Numbered from the stretch's first letter, positions 50,439 to 59,176 are shown. The stretch is 64,000 nt of DNA from Ancrocorticia sp047602305 (GCA_047602305.1 JASGHO010000001.1:2604001-2668000), one strand, 5' to 3'. Numbers and translations are program-made. The notes: generated from the sequence alone by a model not told the origin.

Positions 50439-52316
50439 ATGAGCATCCTGGAGCACCTCAAGGATCTGCGTAAGCATGTGCTGTGGTCACTGCTGGGCAT
50501 TCTTATAGGTGCGGTGGGTGGGTGGTTCCTGTACGACCCGGTGATGGACTATATCACCGCGCCGTTGCTTGATATTCAGGACGCGAATACCCAAATCAAC
50601 TTCCCGACCATCGGTGCGGCTCTCGATCTGAAGCTGCGGGTGTCGCTGTGGGTGGGGCTGATTATTTCCTGCCCGTGGTGGATTTTCCAGATGGGCGCCT
50701 TCATCGTCCCCGGCCTGAAACGTAAGGAACGCTGGTACGCATTCGCGTTCGGCGCGGTGGGTGTGGTGCTGTTTGTGAGCGGCGCTGCCACGGGCGTGGC
50801 GTTGGTGCCGCGCGCGGTGGAGATTTTGCAGTCGTTTGTGCCGGTGGGAGGGTCGTCGCTGTTGCAGGCCGACGCCTACGTCGACTTCTACACCCGCCTC
50901 GTCATCCTCTTCGGGATCTCCTTCCTCATCCCCGAAGTGTTGGTGGCGCTGAATTTCCTGGGTGTGCTGAGCGCGTTGAATATGCTGCGGGCGTGGCGCT
51001 GGGCGGTGCTCGTGGCGTTCACGTTCGCGGCGATCGCGAACCCACTCCCGAGCCCGTGGCCGATGATCGTGCAGGCCCTGGTTTTAGTAGCATTGTATCT
51101 TTTGGCGGTGTTGATTTCGTGGGTCAACGAACGGTACCGGAAGTTTGGATGGCGGCTGCGCGAGCGCAAGAAGGATGACGGTGCTGCGGTGGTGGTTCCC
51201 GGCGGGTCTCAAGGACCCGGTGGATACCCGGTTCCTGTCGATGCGGTCGGGCCAGCTCCGATGGGGCCGGGTGGATACCCGGTTCCTGCTCCGGTTCTCC
51301 CGCAGGTTCCAGAATCGGGCGCACCTTCGGAGGTTGGAGTGGCAGCTGAGCAGTTTGGTCCAGTTGTTGGGCCGATGGGCGGGACCGAAGCCCCCATTGT
51401 CCCGGTCCAGACTTCAGCATCTGTTCCGGTTTCGACTCCAGTGGTTCAAGCACAACCGGCTGCTGCCACTGCGGCGCAGCTGTGCGGCGTCGTTATTCTT
51501 GCTGGCGGGACAGCCAGACGGATGGGTGGGGTGTCGAAGCCGGACGTCGTCGTCGGCGGAAAAACTCTTCTCCTCCGGGCGATCGAGGAAGTGCGAGTGG
51601 TGGCTCCGGAGGCGGCCATCGTGGTGGTGGCTCCGCCGCAGGTGGCCATTCCGCAGGGCGTCGCGCGGGTGCTGGAGGACCCGCCGTTTGGTGGTCCGGT
51701 GGCGGGCGTTGCGGCTGGTTTTGACCGGTTGACCACGTTGCCTGGTTACCGTCCCGGAGGGCTTGTTGGCCTTCTGACCTGCGATGCTCCTCTGGCGCCG
51801 CGGCTATACCCGGCGTTGGAGCAGTCCTATCGGGAGGCGACTGTACAGAGCCTGCGCGAAGCGAATGCTACGGATGGGGGTCAGCCCGCCCAGTTTGTTG
51901 GTGGCGCCGTGCCGTTGGTGATCGAGGAGAACACGGCCGGAGCTGCCGAAGATCGACACGGTTCCGCAGTGGCGCAGAAGCGTCGGGATGGTTATGCGGC
52001 CAACACTCCACCAGCGAGCGCAGTTTCCTCAACTCCGGGAGTCGGAACATTTGGTGCCGATGGAGCGACTGGTGCTGGTGAAGCGGCGAAGCTGTCTGGG
52101 GAGAAGCCGTCGACGTACAGCCAATATCTGCACGGAGTCTACGTTGCGGGTGCTCTCGCCCAGCTTTTTGCAGCGCAGGTGCGTGACCGCTCGGTGCGTT
52201 CACTCTTCAAACAGTTGCGGCTCGCCACTGTTTCGGACGACGCGCGCATTGGCATGGATGTGGATACCTGGGAGGATGCGGCGGAGCTGGAGCGTCGGCT
52301 CGTCGAGTTTGGGTAG
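50439..52316 (+). CDS. TatC-MobA fusion: Tat translocase subunit plus molybdopterin guanylyltransferase
   Basis: 625 residues from ATG 50439 (MSILEHLKDLRKHV), chosen for GGAGG 6 nt upstream. Residues 1-235 form a TatC domain with six helices: EHLKDLR at the start, the first periplasmic loop, DAYVDFYTRLVILFGISFLIPEVLVALN and ANPLPSPWPM. A linker of about 100 residues (GGYPVP twice, Pro/Val-rich) leads to a MobA-like domain (about 348-625): GVVILAGGTARRMGGVSKP (nucleotide-binding LAGG...RMG...K), EDPPFGGPVAGVAAGFD, LLTCDAPLAP and MDVDTWEDAAELERR at the end; an Ala/Gly/Ser-rich insert lies at about 470-560. MobA joins GMP to molybdopterin for bis-MGD enzymes such as DmsA. No stop or frameshift separates the two parts. 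Confidence 0.9.
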   Translation: MSILEHLKDLRKHVLWSLLGILIGAVGGWFLYDPVMDYITAPLLDIQDANTQINFPTIGAALDLKLRVSLWVGLIISCPWWIFQMGAFIVPGLKRKERWYAFAFGAVGVVLFVSGAATGVALVPRAVEILQSFVPVGGSSLLQADAYVDFYTRLVILFGISFLIPEVLVALNFLGVLSALNMLRAWRWAVLVAFTFAAIANPLPSPWPMIVQALVLVALYLLAVLISWVNERYRKFGWRLRERKKDDGAAVVVPGGSQGPGGYPVPVDAVGPAPMGPGGYPVPAPVLPQVPESGAPSEVGVAAEQFGPVVGPMGGTEAPIVPVQTSASVPVSTPVVQAQPAAATAAQLCGVVILAGGTARRMGGVSKPDVVVGGKTLLLRAIEEVRVVAPEAAIVVVAPPQVAIPQGVARVLEDPPFGGPVAGVAAGFDRLTTLPGYRPGGLVGLLTCDAPLAPRLYPALEQSYREATVQSLREANATDGGQPAQFVGGAVPLVIEENTAGAAEDRHGSAVAQKRRDGYAANTPPASAVSSTPGVGTFGADGATGAGEAAKLSGEKPSTYSQYLHGVYVAGALAQLFAAQVRDRSVRSLFKQLRLATVSDDARIGMDVDTWEDAAELERRLVEFG

Positions 52317-52359
52317 GCCTTCCGGCGCGCCCCGCCTGGCCCAGGGGCTCTCCCATCCC

Positions 52360-52439
52360 AAAGGAGTGTCGTTTTCGTATACGAGTACGCATTTTCCGTG
52401 GGAAAAACTGTTGCACCTTGCGGAAAACGACACTCCTTT
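52360..52439. repeat. Palindromic element E, copy 2
   Basis: Perfect 17-bp ends: AAAGGAGTGTCGTTTTC (52360-52376) and its inverted copy at 52423-52439, with TTTTCC/GGAAAA near the centre. It aligns with the reverse complement of 38932-39008. It lies 43 bp after the tatC-mobA stop and may also act as its terminator. The gap 52317-52533 has nothing else. Confidence 0.7.
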
Positions 52440-52533
52440 GAGTGCGGCAAGGGCGAGCGGACGGGGCTCGGCAAGGGGGAAGGGCCACGGGTAACCCATG
52501 GGAACCGTCGTCAGCAGGCAGCCCTTGGAGGAT

Positions 52534-53259
52534 CTACCTCTCGGGCACGCGAACAACCGGGGGATGTTCGGCACGGAACTGGTTGACGACGTCGTCCGAC
52601 TTGTAACCGAGGGCGAGACCGGTGATCAGCTTGTAATGCTCTGGCACCTCGAACTCGGAGTCGATGGGGTGGCGCCAAGTGGCGAGTTCTCCGAGTGGGA
52701 CGCTGTCGATGCCGTGGGCCTGCGCCGAAAGCAGGATTGTTTGGAGGAGGATGCCGGCGTCCTGGGCGGAGAAAGGGAGAAGGGCCTCGTGGACGAAAAT
52801 CCACATCGCGGCGGGAGCACCAAAGAAGGTGAGATTGCGGCGCGCGGCTTCTGTTCGTGCCTCGTGATCGTCGCGGGCGATGCCCATCTGTGAGTAGAGG
52901 CCGAACCCACAAGCGCGGGCGCGTTCGCGCAGCTCATCGGGGTAACGGATGCGAGTGGTGAAATCCCCGTCAGGGGTAGCTATCGCGGCGAGTTCCTCGC
53001 GTTCAGCGGGGGTGAGATCATCGCCGCTGCTGCGTAACGCAATGGAGGCGTCGAATGCCTCGAGGTAGCGCTCGCCGATCCGCGTGAGCCGTTCGCCCGT
53101 GGCTACCGCGACGCAGTAGGGGCGGGTGTTGCTCCAGCTCGGGGTGTGGCGGGCGTCGTCGAGAATGGAATCGATTGCCCCATCGGGGAGCGGTGTGGGG
53201 AGGAATGAACGAACTGAGCGGCGGCGTTGAAGGAGTTCGGAGAATTCTGACGCATTCAC
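52534..53259 (-). CDS. Nitroreductase-family flavoprotein
   Basis: 241 residues. Nitroreductases bind FMN and use NAD(P)H to reduce nitro compounds or quinones. Visible family features are LLQRRRSVRSFLPTPLPDGAIDSILDDARHTPSWSNTRPY at the start (R-R-S-V-R FMN-phosphate motif and S-W-x-N-x-x-P), then SAQDAGILLQTILLSAQAHGIDSVPLGEL and the ending ITGLALGYKSDD. AAAGGGTGA precedes the ATG. It converges on the tatC-mobA gene and has no operon partner, so a link to the reductase module is only positional. Confidence 0.9.
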   Translation of the reverse strand: MNASEFSELLQRRRSVRSFLPTPLPDGAIDSILDDARHTPSWSNTRPYCVAVATGERLTRIGERYLEAFDASIALRSSGDDLTPAEREELAAIATPDGDFTTRIRYPDELRERARACGFGLYSQMGIARDDHEARTEAARRNLTFFGAPAAMWIFVHEALLPFSAQDAGILLQTILLSAQAHGIDSVPLGELATWRHPIDSEFEVPEHYKLITGLALGYKSDDVVNQFRAEHPPVVRVPER

Positions 53260-53381
53260 CCTTTCACCCTAGGAGATTCGGGATCCTTGACCTGAAGGGG
53301 GTTGTTGGGTGAGATGGGTATGTTTGCAGCTTGTTGTATGTCTTTCCGATTCACCCAGTCCCTTGCTGGTTTGAGTGTTGG

Positions 53382-53433
53382 GCAGTGAGAGCGGACGATG
53401 TGCTTATTGAGGCACTGAACCTGCTCTCGCCGC
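53382..53433. repeat. Palindromic repeat family P3, diverged copy
   Basis: GCAGTGAGAGCGG on the left and CTGCTCTCGCCGC on the right form an imperfect hairpin with a loop containing ATGTGC and GGC blocks. The same order of blocks occurs at 54771-54828. The two copies flank the M20 amidohydrolase gene. Nothing else is evident in 53260-53550. Confidence 0.5.
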
Positions 53434-53550
53434 AAATGAACGGGAGTGGTGCTCTGTTGGGTGAGAACGGTGCTGCGGTAGCGTTTGCCTGTATTGATCA
53501 CTATGGACAATTGACGATAAATGGACAATCAACAAAGGAAGAAACTCGCC

Positions 53551-54696
53551 GTGACTACACCTGATTACGATGCGGTGGCTGTCCGCCACTACCTTCACCG
53601 GCACCCGGAACTCTCATTGGCCGAGTACAAGACCACCGCGTTCATCCGTGAGCAGCTGGAGCAGATTGGTGGCATCGAGATCCTGGAGACCGGGCTGGAG
53701 ACGGGCGTCATTGCAGAGATCAGGGGAGCCACGGAAGGCCCAACGATTGCCTTGCGCGCCGACATCGACGGGCTGCCGATCCTCGAGGACGAAGGCCTCG
53801 CGTTACGCTCCGAGAACGACGGCGTCATGCACGGTTGCGGTCACGACCTTCATATGGCGAGCCTGCTGGGCGCTGCGGCGGCGCTGGTGCGCCGCCGCGA
53901 CGAGATCGCCGGCACGATTCGTTTGATCTTTCAGCCCGCTGAGGAGAATGGCAACGGAGCTGAGCTGGTGATCGAGGAGGGCCTGCTCGACGGCGTTGCC
54001 GCAATCTTCGGCTATCACAACTACCCCGGGTTGAAGCCTGGCCAGATCGCCGTCGGGGACAAGATGATGGCGGGATGCGTCCGTTTTGAGGTGGCCTTGC
54101 GGGCCAGCGGAACCCACGCGGGTTACCCCCACAAGGGCACGGGGCCGATCGAAGCCCTCTCCACGATCGTCCTGGCGTTGCAGAACATTGTGAGCCGCAA
54201 CGTGTCAGCGCTTGAACCCGTTGTTCTCAGCGTGACCGAGATTCATGGTGGCCATACCTGGAACGTGATTCCGGCTGAGGCAGGTTTCTCAGGTACGGTT
54301 CGCGCGTATTCTCGGGAACTCGAAGAGCTGGTTGAAACGCGTTTCCGGACGCTCGTCGATTCCATTGCTCAGGGCTTCGGCGTCGAAGCCGAGATCGTCT
54401 GGGATCATCGGGCCCGGCCCCTGGTCAATACGCCGGAATTTGTGGACGTGATTGGTCCCCGAATCGATGATTATGCCGCGCGGGCAGACTACGAACCCTC
54501 CATGGGCGGCGAAGACTTCGCCTCTTATCTGCGCACCACCCCGGGTCTGTTTGCCTTCATCGGCTCCAATGGCCAACCCAACGCCGAGGATTGGCACAGC
54601 CCGCGATTCGAGGTGGTGGATGAGGCTCTGCCTACCGCCATTGATTTCTTTGTCGACTCGGCCTTCGCCGCGCTTGCCCACTACTCCCGGGCATAA
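53551..54696 (+). CDS. M20 family amidohydrolase (HipO/AmhX-like)
   Basis: About 381 residues from GTG 53551; ATG 53521 is possible but has no ribosome-binding site, whereas AAGGAAG precedes the GTG. M20D amidohydrolases cut N-acyl or amide bonds of amino acids and dipeptides. The metal site is visible: HRHPELSLAEYKT, ALRADIDGLPI, VMHGCGHDLHMASLLGAA with Cys/His/Asp, and LIFQPAEENGNGAELVIEEGLL with the catalytic Glu pair; then GGHTWNVIPAEAGFSGTVRA and PSMGGEDFASYL. Cytosolic. Single gene bracketed by two copies of repeat P3 and followed by P4. Confidence 0.92.
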   Translation: MTTPDYDAVAVRHYLHRHPELSLAEYKTTAFIREQLEQIGGIEILETGLETGVIAEIRGATEGPTIALRADIDGLPILEDEGLALRSENDGVMHGCGHDLHMASLLGAAAALVRRRDEIAGTIRLIFQPAEENGNGAELVIEEGLLDGVAAIFGYHNYPGLKPGQIAVGDKMMAGCVRFEVALRASGTHAGYPHKGTGPIEALSTIVLALQNIVSRNVSALEPVVLSVTEIHGGHTWNVIPAEAGFSGTVRAYSRELEELVETRFRTLVDSIAQGFGVEAEIVWDHRARPLVNTPEFVDVIGPRIDDYAARADYEPSMGGEDFASYLRTTPGLFAFIGSNGQPNAEDWHSPRFEVVDEALPTAIDFFVDSAFAALAHYSRA

Positions 54697-54700
54697 GATG

Positions 54701-54746
54701 TTGCGCCAATGGGTTCGGCCATGATCTGTTGGCGCAATCTCTAAGG
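54701..54746. repeat. Family P4 repeat, intact copy
   Basis: TTGCGCCAA (54701-54709) and TTGGCGCAA (54729-54737) are perfect inverted repeats, followed by TCTCTAAGG. It lies 4 bp after the amidohydrolase stop, so it can serve as that gene's terminator. Confidence 0.6.
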
Positions 54747-54770
54747 TGAGGACCGGTCACCTTGTCATTT

Positions 54771-54828
54771 GTGGCGGTGAGAGCGGGACATGTGCCAATA
54801 GTGGCGTTCATCTTGCTCTCACCGCCAC
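54771..54828. repeat. Palindromic repeat family P3, perfect copy
   Basis: GTGGCGGTGAGAGC (54771-54784) and GCTCTCACCGCCAC (54815-54828) are perfect 14-bp arms with a 30-nt loop containing GTGCCAATAGTGGC. It lies 16 bp from the end of the convergent P-type ATPase gene and could act as its terminator. Confidence 0.65.
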
Positions 54829-54844
54829 GGAGTTCAACCCGCTC

Positions 54845-57622
54845 TCACTTCCGGGCCGAATGCCGCGCGGCCCGGGCCAGCCGAATTGCTTCCCTCTCCA
54901 AACGGCGCTGCTGTAGGGCCGCCTGACGTTGCTGTTTCGTCAGCCAGATGGGGCGGTGCTCGTCCATGAGCTTTCCTTGGATCCACCACAACGCTTCAAT
55001 AAGCACGGCTCCGATCAACCCGGCGACGGTAGCAAAGCCCATCATCGCCATGTTGGAGGAATCCAGCATGAAGAAATGCTGGGTGATGTCGAGGTTGAAG
55101 ATGAGACCGTATCCCACCAGCGGCAGGAACACCAGGGCCACCTTCCACCACTCGTACGGCCGCGCCACCACGGACAACACCCAGGTGGAGGTGATGATCA
55201 AAGCCAAGAGGGCCGCAGTGGACGCCTGCACATCCGCATTCGGCAGATGATCCTCAACCCTCACGAAGATGAACGTGGTGAATGCGGCTGCCGCCACGAT
55301 GATGCCGGCGGGGAACCCAAAGGAGAGTACGCGCCGCACGAAGTTGGGGCGCGCCCGTTCGTTGTTTGGCGGCAGCGAGAGCAGGAAGGCCGGAATGCCG
55401 ATGGTGAACCAGCCGGTGATCGTCACGTGGATTGGCTGGAAGGGGAAGGGCAACGCGAAGGCCAGCACCAGGATCGCGATGACGGACGAGTAGACGGTCT
55501 TGGTGAGGAAGAGGTTGGCCACGCGTTCGATGTTGCCCAGTACGCGGCGCCCCTCGGCCACGACGTAGGGAAGCGTCGCGAACTTGTCATCGAGAAGCAC
55601 GATTTTGGCAACTGAACGGGTGGCGGCGGTTCCCGACCCCATGGCCACACCCAAGTCCGCGTCCTTGAGCGCGAGCACGTCGTTGACGCCGTCGCCGGTC
55701 ATCGCCACCGTGCGGCCGCTGCTTTGCAGCGCTTCGACCATGGCCCGCTTCTGCTGGGGAGTGACGCGGCCGAACACCTGGGTGTCGTTGACGGTCTGCG
55801 CGAAGTTCTCATCCTCGATTGTGCGCGCGTCCACGGGCTGGCCCGAATCCATACCGAGCGAGCGGGCGACGGCGCCCACGGAGTCAGCGTTGTCCCCGGA
55901 GATCACCTTCACCTCGACGCCCTGGCTCCTGAAATATTCGAGGGTATCGGCGACGTCGGGACGAATACGCTGCTCAAGCACCACGAGTCCGAGAGGGTCG
56001 ACGACGCCCGGTGCGGACCCGCTCGTCACGAGTTCCGAACAGCGTCCCAAAAGAAGCACCCGCAGGCCCGTTGCGGCGATCGCGTGCGCCTCAATTCCGG
56101 CGGGAGAATCGGCGGGCACAAGTACGTCCGGCGCGCCGATGATGTAGCTGTTCACGGTCGTATCGACAGAACGAGTCTCCCCGGAATTACCGGAGCGGGC
56201 CGCGCCGTCGTCGTCGTCAAAGCCACCGAAACCGCCGCCCGAACTACTTTTCCCGGCACTTCCCCGCGTGACAACCGGCCGCTCGAAACTCACGCCGCTC
56301 CATTTTTTGGCGGAGGTGAAGGGCTGCGAGGCCACGACGTCCCATGGTTTCTCAGCGACCCCGACGCCCTCGATGATCGCTTCCATGGAGGAGTTGGGGG
56401 CGGGGTCCGCGGCCGCGAGTTGGCGCAGTACTTCCAGAGCCTCACCCTCGCGTACTCCGCCCTCGCGCGCTTCGCGCCCGCCCGAGTTCAGCAGAATCAG
56501 CTCACTGAAATCCATCTTGTTCTCGGTGAGGGTGCCGGTTTTGTCCGCGCACACGACGTCCACGCGCGCCAGCCCTTCGATGGCCGGCAGCTCGTTGACC
56601 AGGGCTTTTCGCCGCCCGAGGCGGATCACTCCCATGGCGAACGCCGTGGAAGTGATGAGGACGAGGCCCTCGGGAATCATCGGGACGAGCGCGCCGGACA
56701 CGGCGAGAATGATGGAGCGCCAGTCGGCGTGGCCGAAGTTCATCTGCCCGACGACCGTCAAAATGCCGACAGGAATGAGGACCCATGTGATCGACTTGAG
56801 AATCGCGTTGATGCCCGCCTGCAGGTCGGAATGGACGAGCGAGAATTTCGCGGCTTCGGCGGTCAACTTGGCCGCGTAGGAATCCTTGCCCACCTTCGTG
56901 GCGCGGTACGAACCGGTTCCGGACGCCACGAAGCTGCCGGAGAGGACGGCGTCGCCGGGCTTTTTCGGGACGGCGTCGGATTCACCGGTGAGCAGCGACT
57001 CGTCCATCTCCAGGTACCCGGCCTCGGTCACCTCGCCGTCCACCACGATCTGCTCGCCCGGGGTCACCACGATGATGTCACCAAGGACGACGGCGTCCTG
57101 ATCCACCTGCTGTTCCGCCCCCTCGCGTCGCACGGTTGGGTGTGCTTCACCGACGACGGCGAGCGAATCCAGTGTGCGCTTGGCGCGCAGCTCCTGCACG
57201 ATACCGATGGTCGAGTTGACGATGATGAGTAGTCCGAAGGCGCCATTGATCCACGAGCCGGTGAGCATGACGGCGATGAAGAGCACGCCGAGGAGTCCGT
57301 TGATTCGAGTGAAGACGTTGGCGCGGATGATCTCACCGGTGGTACGGCCCGAGCGTGGCGGGAGTTCATTGCCCTGGCCTGCGGCGCGGCGGGCCTCGAC
57401 CTCGGCGGCGGTGAGGCCGTGCGCTGGGGAAGCGGCTCGTGACGCGGCGGCTGCTTGTGCCGCGGCGGCGCTGGTTGCGGCGTGTGTACTGCTTGCCGGG
57501 TCGTTGCCGACTACAGGGGCGTTGCCCGCTGACTCGTGTGGGATGCCAGAGCTCGTCAAAGACGGCTCACCAGCCGCCGGGGTTTCACCCCGCGGTGAAG
57601 TCGTCTCGGAAGATATCGCCAT
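54845..57622 (-). CDS. ctpE: P-type ATPase, CtpE-like (Ca2+-type)
   Basis: 925 residues. Motifs of P-type ATPases are complete: LLTGESDAVPKKPGD (actuator), VCADKTGTLTENKMD (phosphorylated Asp), RTVAMTGDGVNDVLALKDADLGVAMGSGTAATR (hinge). After a Ser/Ala-rich N-terminus the body begins HGLTAAEVEARRAAGQGNELPPRSGRTTGEIIRANVFTRINGLLGVLF, which closely follows mycobacterial CtpE, a calcium-uptake ATPase. Ten helices, no heavy-metal domain. The symbol rests on that resemblance. A Gly/Ser insertion (SAGKSSSGGGFGGFDDDDG) lies in the nucleotide domain. TAACGT is 7 nt before the ATG and no ribosome-binding site is seen, so it is probably leaderless. Confidence 0.88.
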   Translation of the reverse strand: MAISSETTSPRGETPAAGEPSLTSSGIPHESAGNAPVVGNDPASSTHAATSAAAAQAAAASRAASPAHGLTAAEVEARRAAGQGNELPPRSGRTTGEIIRANVFTRINGLLGVLFIAVMLTGSWINGAFGLLIIVNSTIGIVQELRAKRTLDSLAVVGEAHPTVRREGAEQQVDQDAVVLGDIIVVTPGEQIVVDGEVTEAGYLEMDESLLTGESDAVPKKPGDAVLSGSFVASGTGSYRATKVGKDSYAAKLTAEAAKFSLVHSDLQAGINAILKSITWVLIPVGILTVVGQMNFGHADWRSIILAVSGALVPMIPEGLVLITSTAFAMGVIRLGRRKALVNELPAIEGLARVDVVCADKTGTLTENKMDFSELILLNSGGREAREGGVREGEALEVLRQLAAADPAPNSSMEAIIEGVGVAEKPWDVVASQPFTSAKKWSGVSFERPVVTRGSAGKSSSGGGFGGFDDDDGAARSGNSGETRSVDTTVNSYIIGAPDVLVPADSPAGIEAHAIAATGLRVLLLGRCSELVTSGSAPGVVDPLGLVVLEQRIRPDVADTLEYFRSQGVEVKVISGDNADSVGAVARSLGMDSGQPVDARTIEDENFAQTVNDTQVFGRVTPQQKRAMVEALQSSGRTVAMTGDGVNDVLALKDADLGVAMGSGTAATRSVAKIVLLDDKFATLPYVVAEGRRVLGNIERVANLFLTKTVYSSVIAILVLAFALPFPFQPIHVTITGWFTIGIPAFLLSLPPNNERARPNFVRRVLSFGFPAGIIVAAAAFTTFIFVRVEDHLPNADVQASTAALLALIITSTWVLSVVARPYEWWKVALVFLPLVGYGLIFNLDITQHFFMLDSSNMAMMGFATVAGLIGAVLIEALWWIQGKLMDEHRPIWLTKQQRQAALQQRRLEREAIRLARAARHSARK

Positions 57623-57776
57623 GAGGTAGACGTTAGCAGGCGATTCTGGGAGGCAGAATCCCTCCCGACTGTGGATTTGCTCAAGGCTGTGATGTGCTCA
57701 AGAGGGGGATCTGCTTTGCCAAGGGCTGACAGCGCGGCCTCGTGGTGAGAGAACGCGTCCGCTACGCTGGAGGACT

Positions 57777-58196
57777 ATGAGGTTGCTTCTTAATGTCATC
57801 TGGGTCGTCTTTGGTGGGTTCTGGCTCTGCCTCGGCTACATACTCTTCGGACTGATCGCGCTCATCCCGATCGTGACGATCCCGGCTTCGCTCGCCTGCT
57901 TCCGCATCGCGGGCTACGTCCTCTGGCCATTTGGACGCACGGTGGTTCGCCAACCCGGCGCGGGTGCCGGTAGCGGGTTCATGAACATCGTGTGGTTCAT
58001 TGTTGCGGGCCTCTGGTTGGCCGTTGGTCATGTAACGACGGCGGCCGCGCAAGCCATCACGATCGTGGGCATTCCGCTCGCCGTCGCCAATCTCAAACTC
58101 ATCCCCGTCACCTGCTTCCCCTTCGGCAAGATGGTGATCTCCGGACGCGAGGCGCGCAGGCGCGGAATTCCCACGTTCGGCGAGGTCACGCCGTAG
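57777..58196 (+). CDS. yccF: YccF-family inner membrane protein
   Basis: 139 residues. Two copies of the YccF domain, each with paired hydrophobic helices: LLNVIWVVFGGFWLCLGYILFGLIALIPIVTIPASLACFRIAGYVLWPFGR and MNIVWFIVAGLWLAVGHVTTAAAQAITIVGIPLAVANLKLIPVTCFPFGK. The N-x-x-W-x-x-x-x-G-x-W and GIP...P-F-G patterns are diagnostic. Function unknown. GGAGG 4-5 nt before the ATG. Confidence 0.93.
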   Translation: MRLLLNVIWVVFGGFWLCLGYILFGLIALIPIVTIPASLACFRIAGYVLWPFGRTVVRQPGAGAGSGFMNIVWFIVAGLWLAVGHVTTAAAQAITIVGIPLAVANLKLIPVTCFPFGKMVISGREARRRGIPTFGEVTP

Positions 58197-58235
58197 GCGC
58201 GGGTTCGAGGCGACCGGTTCAGGAAAAGCTGGTTC

Positions 58236-59027
58236 TCAGCCCCGCAGTAGTTGGCGCGCCATGCGTTGCGCCAGATAGATCTGGAACGCCGCGAAGAGAT
58301 AGTTGCCGACGCGCGGCTCGATCGCTACGGCGGACAGCACGCCGAGCGGTGAGGTGATGCAAGCTGAGACGCCGAGGATGAGCGCCGCTCGCATATCCAC
58401 GTTCTTGCGGCGCAGGTTTCCGATCGTGCCCGAGATCGAGGTGGGGATGATGACGGCCAGCGAGTTGCCCTTGGCGATGAGGTCCGAAAAGCCGAAGCCC
58501 ACGATCATGCCGGGAATGAGGATCACGCCGCCGCCCACACCCACGAGACCAGCGAGAATACCCGCGCCGAGGCCAATCGCCACGAGTCCGGCTCCGGTCA
58601 GGGCGGTGATGTCGACGGCGGCGTCGCGTGACGGGATGACGAAGATGAGGCTGATCGCCGAGATGACGAGGAAGCAGGTGAAGGCCCACCTGATCACGGC
58701 AACCGGAAGTTTGCTGAGTAGATAGGTTCCGATTTGTGCGCCGACGACGGAGCCCGCCACCAGTAACGCCACCGCCAGCCAGTCGATATGGCTGTGCACA
58801 ACGTAGGTGATGACGCCCGCGGTGCCGGGAAAGATAATGGCCGCCAGCGAGGTTCCGGCAGCGCGGCGCTGGTCAAAGCCCGCGAATGCGACGAGTGCCG
58901 GCACCATAATGACACCGCCGCCCACCGCGAAAATCCCGGATTGGTAGCCGGTGAAGAGTCCGATGAGGATGATGCGCAGCCAAGGGTAGTTCCGTGGTTC
59001 CTCTTTTGGTGTTTGCGTGTCTTCCAC
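58236..59027 (-). CDS. TauE/SafE family sulfite/anion exporter
   Basis: 263 residues with eight predicted helices in two repeats. TauE/SafE motifs occur twice: FAVGGGVIMVPALVAFAGFDQRRAAGTSLAAIIFPGTAGVITY and LVGVGGGVILIPGMIVGFGFSDLIAKGNSLAVIIPTSISGTIGNL. The family moves sulfite, sulfoacetate or other small organic anions; the substrate is open. GTG start with GGAGATCTG upstream. Convergent with yccF; a possible sulfur link to the rest of the window is only suggestive. Confidence 0.9.
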   Translation of the reverse strand: MEDTQTPKEEPRNYPWLRIILIGLFTGYQSGIFAVGGGVIMVPALVAFAGFDQRRAAGTSLAAIIFPGTAGVITYVVHSHIDWLAVALLVAGSVVGAQIGTYLLSKLPVAVIRWAFTCFLVISAISLIFVIPSRDAAVDITALTGAGLVAIGLGAGILAGLVGVGGGVILIPGMIVGFGFSDLIAKGNSLAVIIPTSISGTIGNLRRKNVDMRAALILGVSACITSPLGVLSAVAIEPRVGNYLFAAFQIYLAQRMARQLLRG

Positions 59028-59176
59028 CAGATCTCCTCGCTGTGGTCGGGTTCGTATTCCCGGCCATTCATCTGCACAAGTCTAGACCTCTCTTGTTCTT
59101 GTGTGGTCGCTGCGGTTTTCTGTCGGACATTCCGGATAAGCTGTTAACAGGAACAATTATCATGAACGGAGCAGAC

